Below, piece after piece: positions 8,705-17,871 of a DNA stretch of 64,000 nt. Every line of letters begins with the position of its first letter. The first letter of the stretch is position 1. Source of the DNA: Pseudorhodoplanes sinuspersici (GTDB taxonomy: Bacteria > Pseudomonadota > Alphaproteobacteria > Rhizobiales > Xanthobacteraceae); assembly GCF_002119765.1 (NCBI RefSeq), contig NZ_CP021112.1, forward strand, positions 4,210,501 through 4,274,500, written 5' to 3'. The notes beneath the pieces are model-generated. The model had not been told where the DNA came from, searched no databases, and saw only the letters and a list, made by a program, of their open reading frames with translations. Both the position numbers and the translations under genes were made by a program.

Positions 8705-9496
8705 ATGAACGCGCTTTTGACAGCAGCAACTGCGGCCGCTTTGGCCATGATCGCTTCGGGGGCATTGGCCGCCGATATAGCGCGTCCCGTCTACAAGACG
8801 GCACCTGTTGAACTGGCCCCCTCCTGGACTGGTTTTTATGTCGGCGGCCATGTCGGTTACGGATGGTCTCGCGACGGGTCGGCTTCACTTTCACAAACTG
8901 CGGTTGCTCCGCCCGACTTCTTCTTTTTTCCGGTCACGACGACCCTTAATTCAGAAGGCGCCATCGTTGGCGGCCAAATCGGTTATAATTGGCAAGCGAG
9001 CAACTGGGTGTTCGGCGTCGAGGCGGATATCTCCGGCTCATTCCTGAAAAAGTCGGCCAGCGTCACGACTTTTTCGTCCATAGCGCCAGGATCTCCGGGT
9101 GGCACTATGGGGATCACTCAGGAAATTGATTGGCTCGCAAGTGCTCGTGGACGAATCGGCTTTGCTTTCGATCGCAGCTTAATTTACGCGACCGGCGGCT
9201 TTGCATGGGCCAGCGTGAGCACAAACGCCGTATTCAATGGCAGTTTTCCGTTTTCTTCGGCGGCAAACCTGACCTCAGACGACACTCGCACCGGGTATGT
9301 CGTGGGTGGCGGTTTTGAACACCTGCTCGGATCAAACTGGACCATTCGCGCTGAATATTTGTATTACGCGCTCGACGGTGGAGACAGCGTATCCGGTCCT
9401 ATTCCGAATCCGGCTTTGATCGACGCAACGGCCACTCTGTCGACAAGCGATCTCAACATTCATGTCGCTCGGCTTGGACTGAACTACAAGTTTTGA
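8705..9496 (+). CDS. Outer-membrane beta-barrel protein, Omp25/RopB type
   Basis: 263 residues. The signal peptide ends ALAA and is followed by DIARPVYK, the usual start of mature Omp25/Omp31-like proteins in Rhizobiales. The rest alternates polar and hydrophobic residues as in an eight-stranded barrel, with GYNWQASNWVFGVEADIS and the terminal strand HVARLGLNYKF ending in Phe. I chose the ATG at 8705 because AGGGGAG lies 6 bp upstream. Such proteins are abundant porin-like or structural surface proteins. A paralogue is encoded at 20731-21570. Confidence 0.9.
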   Translation: MNALLTAATAAALAMIASGALAADIARPVYKTAPVELAPSWTGFYVGGHVGYGWSRDGSASLSQTAVAPPDFFFFPVTTTLNSEGAIVGGQIGYNWQASNWVFGVEADISGSFLKKSASVTTFSSIAPGSPGGTMGITQEIDWLASARGRIGFAFDRSLIYATGGFAWASVSTNAVFNGSFPFSSAANLTSDDTRTGYVVGGGFEHLLGSNWTIRAEYLYYALDGGDSVSGPIPNPALIDATATLSTSDLNIHVARLGLNYKF

Positions 9497-9525
9497 AATA
9501 CAGTGCCTGTGCTAGTGTTCTGAAT

Positions 9526-9570
9526 CCGAAGTTCGCTCTCGAGGGTGCTGCAAAATCGAGCGAACTTCGG
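9526..9570. repeat. Perfect 13-bp inverted repeat downstream of the omp gene
   Basis: CCGAAGTTCGCTC (9526-9538) and GAGCGAACTTCGG (9558-9570) are exact reverse complements 19 bp apart. It lies 29 bp after the omp stop. A strong terminator-like hairpin follows immediately, so the two may jointly stabilise or terminate the omp transcript. Confidence 0.6.
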
Positions 9571-9583
9571 CTTCGGGACACGG

Positions 9584-9609
9584 GGCCCTGTCTCGGGGCC
9601 TTTTCTTTT
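9584..9609 (+). terminator. Rho-independent terminator of the omp gene
   Basis: A short GC hairpin (GGCCC, 7-nt loop, GGGCC) is followed directly by TTTTCTTTT. It is on the coding strand of the omp gene, about 90 bp past its stop. Form and position both fit. Confidence 0.7.
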
Positions 9610-9792
9610 CCACACCTCAGCGTCTGTACGTTGTGTCCCACGCTGGCGGGGTGTTGCCAATTGGCCGCGTTTTGGACATTTGGTGCAGGGCGGGTATCGC
9701 CAAATACCTTGGCCGCTCTTAAAATTTGAGCTGCTCTTAAATTGGCTTCAATTGGCTGGTTGCCGTACTGCCTGCGCTATTCCGAGTGATTT

Positions 9793-10260
9793 ATGGTCCG
9801 AAAATTACCCCTCCTTGCCATCCTTCTGCTGACCTGCACCGGCTGCTACCCTCAAACGGCAACGTTGCCTGGGGTCGGTATACCGGCACGGTCGCCAGAC
9901 GGCGAGCTGCGCCGGCTCAGCGACGAGGAAAAGGCCATCATCCGGCGCAGCGTTCTGGTCGAAACACCCGATCCCGCCTTTGCTGAATTCCGCTGGACCA
10001 GGTTTTCGAAATCGCCGGCACAGACCGAGTATTATTGCGGACAATTGAATGCACAGACCGCCCCCGGCCGCTGGGTGGGATTTCGGCCGTTTGTCGTGAC
10101 GGTAGAGACCGCAAATGGGGATATCCGCAGCGCCAGGCTGGTGGAGCTGTCACAAGACCGTCTGGACGTCGCTGGCGTTGTCTCCAAATGTCGCGAGAAC
10201 GGCCTCGATGCTTTTGCTACGATCGAAGGCGACGGGAAGAGCGTTCAGAACGTGAAGTGA
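9793..10260 (+). CDS. Small lipoprotein of unknown function
   Basis: 155 residues. The N-terminus MVRKLPLLAILLLTCTGC is a lipoprotein signal with Cys18 as the lipidated residue. The mature part is mixed alpha/beta with two further cysteines (YYCGQ and SKCREN) that could form a disulfide. I do not recognise a family. It stands alone on the plus strand after the omp terminator. The periplasmic or membrane-anchored location is inferred from the signal. Confidence 0.65.
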   Translation: MVRKLPLLAILLLTCTGCYPQTATLPGVGIPARSPDGELRRLSDEEKAIIRRSVLVETPDPAFAEFRWTRFSKSPAQTEYYCGQLNAQTAPGRWVGFRPFVVTVETANGDIRSARLVELSQDRLDVAGVVSKCRENGLDAFATIEGDGKSVQNVK

Positions 10261-10441
10261 GACGAGGTGCAGCATTAGTTGTATTCTGAGAAACGGTGCT
10301 CTGCGCCTACGCGCACCCTCCTCATTTCGTGGTCTTTTTATTTTTGTCATCGGAGCGATAGGCACGCCATAGTTGTTGCCATATCGCTGCGGGGTTACGC
10401 GCTGACGTCATCAGCCAACCGGGACACATCGATCATCAGAG

Positions 10442-10927
10442 ATGAAAATAGAGCTTGCGATCACACAGGCGGACTTCCTTCAGGCCCGTGCTCTTTTCGA
10501 GGAATATGCCTCGTCTCTGAACGTCGATCTGGGATTTCAGGGGATCGAGAGCGAGTTCGCGACGTTGCCGGGGAAATATGCCCTGCCATCAGGGGCGATT
10601 TTCCTGGCCCTGGACGACGAAGGGCCGACGGTCGGGACGGTGGCCATTCGTCCCTTTGAAAGGCCCGGCGCGTGCGAAATGAAGCGTCTCTATGTCCGGC
10701 CAAAGGGCCGCGGTATGGGTGCCGGCAAAGCGTTGGCCAAAGCGGCGATCGCATTTGCTGAAACGGCGGGATATGCCGAGATCCTGCTGGATAGTTTGCC
10801 ATCCATGACGGCCGCCGCTCGTCTCTACGAACGTCTCGGGTTTCGTGAAACAGAGCCTTATTGGGACAACATCTTGCCAGGTGTTCGCTATTTCTCTCTG
10901 ACGCTGTCCGCACATGCGCCGCGATGA
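10442..10927 (+). CDS. GNAT family N-acetyltransferase
   Basis: 161 residues covering a single GNAT fold. The acetyl-CoA pyrophosphate loop is visible as RPKGRGMGAGKAL (about residues 84-96), preceded by the strand CEMKRLYV and followed by a C-terminal region with LYERLGFRETEPYW. It would transfer an acetyl group from acetyl-CoA to an amine; the substrate cannot be predicted. It is a single gene converging on a small secreted protein gene. Confidence 0.85.
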   Translation: MKIELAITQADFLQARALFEEYASSLNVDLGFQGIESEFATLPGKYALPSGAIFLALDDEGPTVGTVAIRPFERPGACEMKRLYVRPKGRGMGAGKALAKAAIAFAETAGYAEILLDSLPSMTAAARLYERLGFRETEPYWDNILPGVRYFSLTLSAHAPR

Positions 10928-11006
10928 GAGTGAACGTCTATCGAAATTGCGCCACGCAGAAAGTTGGCCGGCATTGGCGCCGGCCGCGCAGACTTGTCGC
11001 CGACTG

Positions 11007-11252
11007 TTACCGGCGCGTGCCGGATCCCGTTGTCAGTCTGGGATTCAGTTCGCATTGTCCATCGCGACCGGCATTGGATGCCGCCAAGCATTCCGCCATC
11101 GTCGCGAAACCGCAACTGACGGCGCCTGAGGTTTTTTCCGTCAGGCAGAAACGCTCTTCTGCAGATACTTTTGGCTGAGGCTGCGGTTGAGTTTGAGCAA
11201 TCGCTGCAGAGCCGATTGCGATCAGAAAAGCAAATGACATCGCGATACGCAT
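11007..11252 (-). CDS. Small secreted DUF3551-like protein
   Basis: 81 residues: signal peptide (about 1-19, ending AIAQ), a short Gln/Pro linker, then a Cys-containing domain with GAVSCGFATMAECLAAS and a closing CELNPR. The spacing of these cysteines and the CGF/C/C-NP pattern match DUF3551 proteins, short exported proteins of unknown function that are abundant in Bradyrhizobium relatives. It converges with the GNAT gene; an upstream AGGAG fits the chosen start. Confidence 0.6.
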   Translation of the reverse strand: MRIAMSFAFLIAIGSAAIAQTQPQPQPKVSAEERFCLTEKTSGAVSCGFATMAECLAASNAGRDGQCELNPRLTTGSGTRR

Positions 11253-11637
11253 TGCATTCTCCTGCTAGGCCTCCCCGCGCAACTTTATCGCAAGGGGCTC
11301 TGATCGGTACATGTTCGGGTCGATGATGGGTTAACTTTTTAAAGCGCGGCTGCGAACGTTTTGTTGTGATTTAGCACCGCTATCGATTTTCATCTTCACC
11401 GCCGGTGCCCAACCCTTCTCCTCGAGGCGTGCAACATGCATGAACAAATGCGAATGCTTGCAACGCGCCGGATGCGCGGCGCATCGATGCGTCTTATTGC
11501 TCTTGTGACTGGGACGCAAAACTCCAGTTCGTTCAGTCGAACTGATCGTCTGCGAAGGCAAATTGCCTGGACGAGTATTTGATAACGCTCAACTCTGCAC
11601 GATAATTTTCTATTAAATTTTTCTTCGGCGCGGCGAT
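11253..11637. other. Gene-poor intergenic region
   Basis: 385 bp without a convincing gene. Short open frames exist on both strands, but none has a recognisable domain or a good ribosome site. It presumably holds the promoter of the small secreted protein at its left end. Confidence 0.5.
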
Positions 11638-11940
11638 GTGGCTGCTGCGGGCCCGATCGCCGCTGATGGGCTCAATTGGCGTTGGACGCAAGAGCCAAAA
11701 AACAGAGTTAGCTTTACCGTGGATCAGAGAACGGCGGCCATCATTAGCGGCTATACGGAGGTTTTAACCGAGCTGGTCCGTTTGCTCGTGGACAAGGGCA
11801 TTCTCTCGAAAGATGAAATTCGCGATACGATCACTCAGGTGGTCGTGCGCGGGATAGAGCAGGGCGCGCAACCCGGTTTTGACGAGGTGCCGATAATTTT
11901 ACTGCGAAGCGTCGACAGTTGGAAACCGACGCCACACTGA
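11638..11940 (+). CDS. Hypothetical protein
   Basis: About 100 residues if the GTG at 11638 is used; the GTG at 11719 would give ~73. The central part is a regular amphipathic helical region (TELVRLLVDKGILSKDEIRDT), which looks like genuine protein. I recognise no family. The start is uncertain because neither candidate has a strong ribosome site. It stands alone between two gene-poor stretches. Confidence 0.45.
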   Translation: MAAAGPIAADGLNWRWTQEPKNRVSFTVDQRTAAIISGYTEVLTELVRLLVDKGILSKDEIRDTITQVVVRGIEQGAQPGFDEVPIILLRSVDSWKPTPH

Positions 11941-12249
11941 TTGACGTTCCGGAAAAAAGCAGCACCAGCGTGAAATCGCCGCACGCAGACATGCGTCTGT
12001 TTGGAAAAGGCGGCTACCAATTGTCTTGATCAAATCCAATCGTCTTCATCAATCTCGTGAGACCGCTCTGTTCGCATTAGCAACCGGCGGTTCTGCGATC
12101 AGAAATTGACATGCTGAATTTGATATCCGTCAAATTTTGCGGAATCTCAGGACGGATGATGTTACCGAACGCGGCTTGTATTGCGGAAAAGTTTCAACCG
12201 CCGCGGAGCGTAAGTACGGCATAAAAATTTGAGAATGGGAGCATTCAAA
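11941..12249. other. Intergenic region upstream of the aminotransferase
   Basis: 309 bp with no supported gene. AT-rich toward the right end, with a small inverted repeat TTTGA-N6-TCAAA at about 12119-12134. It probably contains the promoter of the aminotransferase gene. Confidence 0.4.
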
Positions 12250-13626
12250 ATGTTGTCGCCCGAATTCGATCGCAATCTCGTTTCTCCCACATCGGATCAT
12301 TTTGCAGCTTCTGACGAACTGCGCCCGCTGGCCCATCGGCTGATCCCTGGCGGGGCCCATACTTACGCAAAGGGCGACGACCAATATCCGGTATTGGCTC
12401 CCGGTTTCATTGCCAGCGGCACTGGTTGTCACGTCTGGGATGTCGATGGCAATGCGTTTATCGAGTATGGCATGGGATTGCGTGCCGTTGCGCTTGGCCA
12501 TGCCTTTCCGCCAGTCGTTGCGGCTGCCGTCAAACAGATACAGCGGGGCATCAACTTCACCCGGCCCTCGCCGCTGGAAGCAGAGTGCGCGGAAAATCTT
12601 CTTGAAGTCGTGCCCGGCGCGGAGATGGTCAAGTTTACGAAGGACGGCTCTACGGCGACCACCGCCGCTATTCGTCTCGCGCGCGCTTATACCGGCAGGG
12701 ACGCCGTCGCGCTCTGTGCAGACCATCCGTTTTACTCCTACGACGATTGGGCGATCGGAACGACGCCCATGAATGCCGGCATCCCGCAGGACGTGAAGCG
12801 CCTGACGCTGACGTTTCGCTATAACGATCTGGCCGGCGTGGAAGCGCTGTTCTCTGCCCATCCCGGACGCATTGCTGCTGTGATCATGGAGGCAGAGAAG
12901 GATGTTGAACCCGCACGCGGCTTTCTGATCGGGCTGCGGGATCTCTGCCATCGCCATGGTGCACTTCTGATCATCGACGAAATGATTACCGGGTTTCGCT
13001 GGCCCCAACGTTCAGCCCAGCGTCACCACGGCATCGAAGCGGACCTGTCGACCTTCGGTAAAGCGCTCGGCAATGGCTTTGCTATTTCAGCGCTGGTCGG
13101 CAAGCGCGACATCATGCAGCTTGGCGGGCTCGATCACGATCGCGACCGTGTCTTCCTGCTCTCGACGACACATGGCGCGGAGACGCATGCTCTGGCGGCC
13201 GCTCTTGCGGTCATGAAGTTTTACCGTGAGGAGCCGGTGATCGAGACGCTCGAGCGGCAAGGACTGCGTTTGAGAGTAGGGGTTGAGGCTGTTGCTGCCC
13301 ATCACGGTTTGCAGAAGCATTTCCAACTTGTCGGCCGGCCGGCCAATCTCGTCTACCGTTGCTGCGATCGCGACGGTATTCCCTCGCAGACGTTCCGCAC
13401 GTTGTTTCTTCAGGAAACGATTCGTCGCGGCATCCTGGCTCCGTCATTTGTTGTCAGCTATTCGCATTCGGACGACGATATCGATCAAACGATCGAGGCC
13501 ATCGACCGCGCGCTTTCCGTCTATCGCAAGGCGCTGGAGACTGGAGTCGATGCTTATCTTGTCGGGCGGTCGGTACAGCCTGCATTCACCAAGCGCGCGA
13601 TGCCGCCAAAACTCGCCGCTGTGTAA
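12250..13626 (+). CDS. Class III PLP-dependent aminotransferase, glutamate-1-semialdehyde aminomutase-like
   Basis: 458 residues with the full fold-type I aminotransferase pattern: IIDEMITGFR (Asp243 contacts the PLP ring nitrogen) and TFGKALGNG, where Lys271 should carry the Schiff base. Overall similarity is to the GSAM branch, but the active-site region differs from true HemL, and other enzymes of this branch occur in sugar or secondary metabolism. A heme role is therefore doubtful. I chose the ATG at 12250, which has GGGAG 8 bp upstream, over an earlier ATG. It has no operon partners, so the substrate is open. Confidence 0.82.
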   Translation: MLSPEFDRNLVSPTSDHFAASDELRPLAHRLIPGGAHTYAKGDDQYPVLAPGFIASGTGCHVWDVDGNAFIEYGMGLRAVALGHAFPPVVAAAVKQIQRGINFTRPSPLEAECAENLLEVVPGAEMVKFTKDGSTATTAAIRLARAYTGRDAVALCADHPFYSYDDWAIGTTPMNAGIPQDVKRLTLTFRYNDLAGVEALFSAHPGRIAAVIMEAEKDVEPARGFLIGLRDLCHRHGALLIIDEMITGFRWPQRSAQRHHGIEADLSTFGKALGNGFAISALVGKRDIMQLGGLDHDRDRVFLLSTTHGAETHALAAALAVMKFYREEPVIETLERQGLRLRVGVEAVAAHHGLQKHFQLVGRPANLVYRCCDRDGIPSQTFRTLFLQETIRRGILAPSFVVSYSHSDDDIDQTIEAIDRALSVYRKALETGVDAYLVGRSVQPAFTKRAMPPKLAAV

Positions 13627-13710
13627 ACGTCGGACTCTGAGGGCCGGTTGAGCACGAGAAATAGCAACTTGATCAGTGAAGGCTGAAGCTGCGATCCTTT
13701 GGGTCGCTTT

Positions 13711-14370
13711 CTAGTGCTTCGTCAATGATGGCGGCATGACGCGCGGGGGGCGTGTCGCAAGTTCCGCCTCCAGCCGCGCGATATTCTCGAACAGCCGTTT
13801 GCTGGTGAGCTTGAGGAAGCCAAGGCCGAATTCCGGGTTCTGGTAATAAAGCTCTTCGAATTTCTCGTAGGAGAGCGAGAGCAATTCGCCGTTTTCCTGC
13901 GAGATCAATGTCGCTGTCCGCAAGCCTTCAGGCGAGAGCAGGCCGAGTTCGCCGACCACGGCGCCCGGCTCGAGGTTGACGTTGATTTCCTCCAGGATGA
14001 AACGGCCGGACACGACGAGATACATCGCCTCGGCGATATCACCCTTGCGGAAGATCACCTGTCCCACCTTGGTCTTGCGCCGGCTCATGAACGGCTGCAG
14101 CCAGGTCATGTCGAGATCGGCGCGCGCGGCGCGCTGCGTGCGGCGGATCAACTGGCGCATCTCATGCACGCGATAGAGGTTGAGTGGCAGCACGATACAG
14201 TTCAGGACAAAGGTCGGCCAGATGCCGGATACGCCCGCATAAAACAGGAACAGGACATTGGTGCCGATGCCGACGATGCGCAGCGGGATCATCGTCTTCA
14301 TCCAATATTGCACCACGGTCAGGGCAATGCCGACGCTGGCTGCAATCTGTGCTAGGAGCGGGATATCCAT
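13711..14370 (-). CDS. Membrane protein with cyclic-nucleotide-binding domain
   Basis: 219 residues. The first ~75 hold two to three hydrophobic segments (AQIAASVGIALTVVQYW; GIGTNVLFLFYAG; the next strand near PTFVLNCIVLPLNLY). Residues ~90-195 form a cyclic-nucleotide-binding-like beta-roll with GEVVF-type strands and the cassette GELGLLSPEGLRTATL. There is no DNA-binding or ion-channel pore domain, so it resembles Popeye-type membrane sensors. An ATG at 14370 with GGAGAG upstream is preferred over a longer frame. It lies 79 bp downstream of the DUF72 gene on the same strand. Confidence 0.75.
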   Translation of the reverse strand: MDIPLLAQIAASVGIALTVVQYWMKTMIPLRIVGIGTNVLFLFYAGVSGIWPTFVLNCIVLPLNLYRVHEMRQLIRRTQRAARADLDMTWLQPFMSRRKTKVGQVIFRKGDIAEAMYLVVSGRFILEEINVNLEPGAVVGELGLLSPEGLRTATLISQENGELLSLSYEKFEELYYQNPEFGLGFLKLTSKRLFENIARLEAELATRPPRVMPPSLTKH

Positions 14371-14449
14371 CAAGTCTCTCCGGGTCGCGCGTCTGCGTCG
14401 CAGCAATGCTTCGTGTAAGCGTCCAGCAAGCAACCGCTGAAATTCGTGA

Positions 14450-15256
14450 TTACTTCAGCCGCTCGATCAGCGCCATGGCCGCAGCCGGCGCGCGCACCTT
14501 GGCCTCGTGAATGAAATACACGAACACGTCGCGGCTTTGTTTTTTCGGCTTGGTGGCGGGATCGACAAGTGGCAGGTCGTCGGGCATGCCGCCGCGCGCC
14601 CAGGTCATAACCCGCGCGGTCCAGGCATCCAGGGCCTTGGGTGAGTATCCGGTCTTCAGTCTTTCCTCGCCTTTTTGCAGTCGGGCATAGACGAAGTCGG
14701 CTGTGACATCGGCGATCGCCGGATAGGTCTCGTGTTCGGAAAAGACGACGGGAATTTGAAACTGGCGCAAAAGCCTGGTGAATTCCGGTGTGCAGAAGCT
14801 GTCATGCCGCACCTCGACGACATGACGCAGAGCGCGGCCGTCGAATTCGGCCGGCAGCAATTCGAGAAACTTCCCGAAATCGGCCTCGTCATATTTCTTG
14901 GTTGGTGCAAATTGCCACAGCAGGGGACCGAGCCGGTCGCCGAGCTCGGTGACGCCGGAATGCAGGAATTTCTTGATCGAGTCGCCGGCCTCTGCCAGCA
15001 CCCGCCGGTTCACCGCAAAACGCGGACCCTTGAGTGAAAACACGAAGCCGTCCGGCACTTCGGATGCCCATTTGCGATAGGTCGCGGGGCTTTGCGTGCG
15101 ATAGAAGGTGCCGTTGACCTCGATCGAGGTGAGGTGCTGGGCGGCATAGGTCAGCTCCTGCGCATGTGGCAACCCCGTTGGATAAAATACGCCGCGCCAC
15201 GGCTCGTAGGTCCAGCCGCCGATGCCGGTATAAATACGGCCCTGTTTGCCCGCCAC
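14450..15256 (-). CDS. DUF72 family protein
   Basis: 268 residues from the GTG at 15256, which has GAGGAG upstream; a longer open frame exists but its first ~100 residues lack domain character. The protein spans the DUF72 TIM-barrel-like domain: N-terminal YTGIGGWTYEPWRG, SIEVNGTFYRTQSPATYRKW and the later HVVEVRHDSF and VYFIHEAK. Members are widespread (YecE-like) with no agreed function. The gene is probably co-transcribed with the cyclic-nucleotide-domain membrane protein downstream. Confidence 0.85.
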   Translation of the reverse strand: MAGKQGRIYTGIGGWTYEPWRGVFYPTGLPHAQELTYAAQHLTSIEVNGTFYRTQSPATYRKWASEVPDGFVFSLKGPRFAVNRRVLAEAGDSIKKFLHSGVTELGDRLGPLLWQFAPTKKYDEADFGKFLELLPAEFDGRALRHVVEVRHDSFCTPEFTRLLRQFQIPVVFSEHETYPAIADVTADFVYARLQKGEERLKTGYSPKALDAWTARVMTWARGGMPDDLPLVDPATKPKKQSRDVFVYFIHEAKVRAPAAAMALIERLK

Positions 15257-15440
15257 GCCATTCTCCTCAACGCTGCTGCAACCATATCGCAAGAACCGAC
15301 TTATGTAGAAACCCGGTTTTCGATCGGGCGACGATGGTATTCCCGGGGGGCTTTGTTTGATTTGGGTCATGCCAACGGCCGGATGTCCGGCATACCGTGC
15401 AAAGTCAGTCGCCTCAATCTCGACGCTGAAAGGATTCCCC

Positions 15441-15905
15441 ATGCGTTCATTCCTGCTGGCAGCCACCGCGGCTGCAACCCTCGCTGCGTTCATGTCATCG
15501 GCGGATGCCCAGTCCCGCACCCGTGTCGGTGGCCTGACCTGTAATCTCGCGCCGAGTGTCGGCATGGTGATCGGGTCCCAGCAGCCGGCCGCCTGCGTCT
15601 TCCGCCCGACGCGTGGCCGGCCCGAGCGCTATAACGCCATGATTTCCCGGCTCGGCGTCGATCTTGGCGTGAAGGAGGGCGGCCGGCTGTATTGGGCAGT
15701 GCTGGCGGATTCCGCCAGGAGGCCGCCGCGCTCGCTGGTCGGTGATTATGTCGGTGCCAGCGGTCAGGCCGCGTTCGGTGTCGGCGCCGGCGCCAATGTG
15801 CTGGTCGGTGGATCGGATCGCTCGATCTCGCTGCAGCCGGTCTCGGTCTCGGCCCAGCGCGGCGTGAACGTTGCGGCCGGCGTCGCGAACCTGTCGCTGC
15901 GCTGA
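15441..15905 (+). CDS. DUF992 family secreted protein
   Basis: 154 residues with a signal peptide (about 1-23, ending ADAQ). The mature part fits DUF992: GGLTCNLAPSVGMVIGSQQ, a second cysteine in AACVFRP, and glycine-rich strands ending VAAGVANLSLR. The ATG at 15441 has AAGGA just upstream. DUF992 proteins are restricted mainly to Rhizobiales and are presumed periplasmic; their role is unknown. A strong terminator follows 22 bp after the stop. Confidence 0.82.
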   Translation: MRSFLLAATAAATLAAFMSSADAQSRTRVGGLTCNLAPSVGMVIGSQQPAACVFRPTRGRPERYNAMISRLGVDLGVKEGGRLYWAVLADSARRPPRSLVGDYVGASGQAAFGVGAGANVLVGGSDRSISLQPVSVSAQRGVNVAAGVANLSLR

Positions 15906-15927
15906 TTGCACGCGAAGAACAAAATGC

Positions 15928-15957
15928 AAAAGGCCCGGCATTGAGCCGGGCCTTTTG
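15928..15957. terminator. Bidirectional rho-independent terminator
   Basis: AAAAGGCCCGGC, a 4-nt loop, then GCCGGGCCTTTT give a near-perfect stem with a T-run on both strands. It sits between the convergent DUF992 and cupin genes and should serve both. Confidence 0.88.
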
Positions 15958-15964
15958 TTATGCC

Positions 15965-16426
15965 TCATGCGCCCGGCACGCTGCCGGGCGGCAGGAAGTC
16001 CACTTCATGCGCGGCCGAGCGGCGGACGACTTCCTCAGGGTCTGTGAGGTTATGCAACTGGTCGAACAATTCCTTGAGACTGCGTGACGGCGAGACCCAG
16101 AAGAGGGCGCGGGTCGGTTGATCGGTCCTGTTGTAATAGCCGTGCGCCAGGCCCATCGGCATCTTCACGAGGTCGCCGGCACTCGCCTTCACCCATTTGC
16201 CGTCGAGATAGAGATCGAACGTGCCTTCCAGCATGTAGATGAATTCATCCTGCGTCGGATGAATATGCGGCGGCACGAACGTGCCGGGCGGATCGAAGGT
16301 CTCGAATGAGAACGACGACGCGCAATTCGATTTCTCGTAATAGGTGTGACCGAGAATATTCCACACCGTCGGCGTCTGGCTCTGGCCGGCTGGTGTAATG
16401 CCCGGCGTCAGCTTGATATCTGTCAT
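15965..16426 (-). CDS. Cupin domain protein
   Basis: 153 residues forming one cupin barrel. The metal-binding motif 1 is PPHIHPTQDEFIYMLEG (two His and a Glu) and motif 2 includes GLAHGYYN. Single-domain cupins of this type may be small-molecule dioxygenases, isomerases or binding proteins. The gene is 30 bp downstream of the StyA-like monooxygenase on the same strand, so it probably acts in the same catabolic or oxidative step. The actual reaction is not deducible. Confidence 0.82.
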   Translation of the reverse strand: MTDIKLTPGITPAGQSQTPTVWNILGHTYYEKSNCASSFSFETFDPPGTFVPPHIHPTQDEFIYMLEGTFDLYLDGKWVKASAGDLVKMPMGLAHGYYNRTDQPTRALFWVSPSRSLKELFDQLHNLTDPEEVVRRSAAHEVDFLPPGSVPGA

Positions 16427-16456
16427 CGCGGAAATTCCTTGGCTGTTGAAGTGAAA

Positions 16457-17665
16457 TCACGCCGCAGCGGCAAGAGCCGGATCGGCAAAGAGCGGCACGA
16501 TGGTGCCCGGTTCGTCGAAACCCTGCGCAACCTTGTCGGCCAGATCCTGTTTGCCGGAGGCGCGGGCGAGCAATTCGACGACATGCGGCGGCGGCGGCAT
16601 CAGGATCATGTTGCTCCACATCGTCGAGGCTTCGACGCGCTGGAATGCTAATTCGAAGGTCGCATTCATCCAGGCCGCATCGTAGGGGGCGCTGCCATGC
16701 TGCACAATCGCATCGAGCGTGACCGCCGCAGCTTTGATCGCATTGTTGGAGCCTTGCCCGACGATCGGGTCGTTGAGGATCACAGCGTCGGCAAGTCCCA
16801 GAACGTGTTTGCCGGATGGTAGGGTGCCGACACCTTTGCGAACGGTTGGCACGACGCGGCCAGCGAGATAACCATTCGCATCAGTGAGTGTGGCGTCAGC
16901 GATGCGCTCATATTCCCACGACACGAATTGCTTGATCAGCGATTTGGTCTTGGCCAGTTGCGTTTCGATATCCATCGCCGCGCCGAATGCATCGAGCGGG
17001 CCACCTGGTACGGCTTCGATGAACAGGATCTCGCAGGGTCCCGAAGACGTGAGGCATGGAATCATGAACATTTCGCCGGCCCCTGGGATCAGCGTCGCCG
17101 TGACACATGTCTTTTCATAAGGCGTGGTGCCGTTGGTATAAACGACCGACAAGGCGCGCATTGGCTTGTCGTAAGGCGAGCGTGCATCGTCGCGGGGAAA
17201 GAGTTGCGAGACTGGCCCCTTGCCGGCGGCGACGATGACGAGATCGCTGTCTGTGGCATAGCGCTCGAGTTCGGGAATGCCGGCATCGACGATCTCCAGC
17301 GTGCCCCCTTGTGCGACGAACGCGTCCATGAAACGCGGAAACTTCACCCGCTGATCGACTGACTGCGCGGGTGCAGCGAGATTGCCGACGAAACCGAAGG
17401 CCTTGTTACCGGAGCCATCCGGCGCCGCAACGGCAATGCGCATGCCGGTGATCGCGGGGGCGGTTTCGTTCCAGAAATCGAGGCCCAGCCGCCGCTCTTC
17501 GGCGCGTGCAGTGCCGAACACGCATTGGGTCGACATGACCTTGCCGTTGGCAATGTCCGTTCCCGAGCGGTTTTGCGCAACCCTTACGGAATATCCCGAT
17601 TGCAAAAGTCCAATGGCGAGAACGAGGCCCGCCTGACCGCCACCGACAATGGTGATATGGCGCAT
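16457..17665 (-). CDS. StyA-like FAD-dependent monooxygenase
   Basis: 402 residues. The N-terminal FAD site reads ITIVGGGQAGL (GxGxxG-type, 8-13), and the downstream substrate-domain pattern, including LGLADAVILNDPIVGQGSNNA, resembles styrene/indole monooxygenase StyA. These enzymes use reduced FAD delivered by a separate reductase (StyB); no reductase gene is present nearby. I use the ATG at 17665 rather than a longer frame, since the Rossmann strand normally begins at once. It is first in a two-gene operon with the cupin and opposite an AraC regulator. Epoxidase or hydroxylase activity is an inference. Confidence 0.82.
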   Translation of the reverse strand: MRHITIVGGGQAGLVLAIGLLQSGYSVRVAQNRSGTDIANGKVMSTQCVFGTARAEERRLGLDFWNETAPAITGMRIAVAAPDGSGNKAFGFVGNLAAPAQSVDQRVKFPRFMDAFVAQGGTLEIVDAGIPELERYATDSDLVIVAAGKGPVSQLFPRDDARSPYDKPMRALSVVYTNGTTPYEKTCVTATLIPGAGEMFMIPCLTSSGPCEILFIEAVPGGPLDAFGAAMDIETQLAKTKSLIKQFVSWEYERIADATLTDANGYLAGRVVPTVRKGVGTLPSGKHVLGLADAVILNDPIVGQGSNNAIKAAAVTLDAIVQHGSAPYDAAWMNATFELAFQRVEASTMWSNMILMPPPPHVVELLARASGKQDLADKVAQGFDEPGTIVPLFADPALAAAA

Positions 17666-17871
17666 GATCCAAACCCCGCAAAAGTGAAGAACCTTCATTG
17701 CAGGCTGAATTTGACGCCGTCGCCGCCGGCTCGTCTATCCATTGTGCGCAGGGTTTGTCCGCCGGATGCGGATTTCGGTTCCGAAAAGCACCAAACGCCA
17801 AAATTTGATGCTGGTCTTTGACGAAGGGGCGTCACAGAATGATCGCCCGAAGTCCTGTTTGGGAGGGCAGG

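Noticed and set aside
11331..11561. 76-codon minus-strand frame in the gene-poor region
   Set aside because: It has no ribosome site, domain or signal peptide; the composition looks random.
15257..15565. 103-codon N-terminal extension of the DUF72 protein
   Set aside because: It has no domain character, and the GTG at 15256 has GAGGAG upstream and begins at the usual DUF72 N-terminus.
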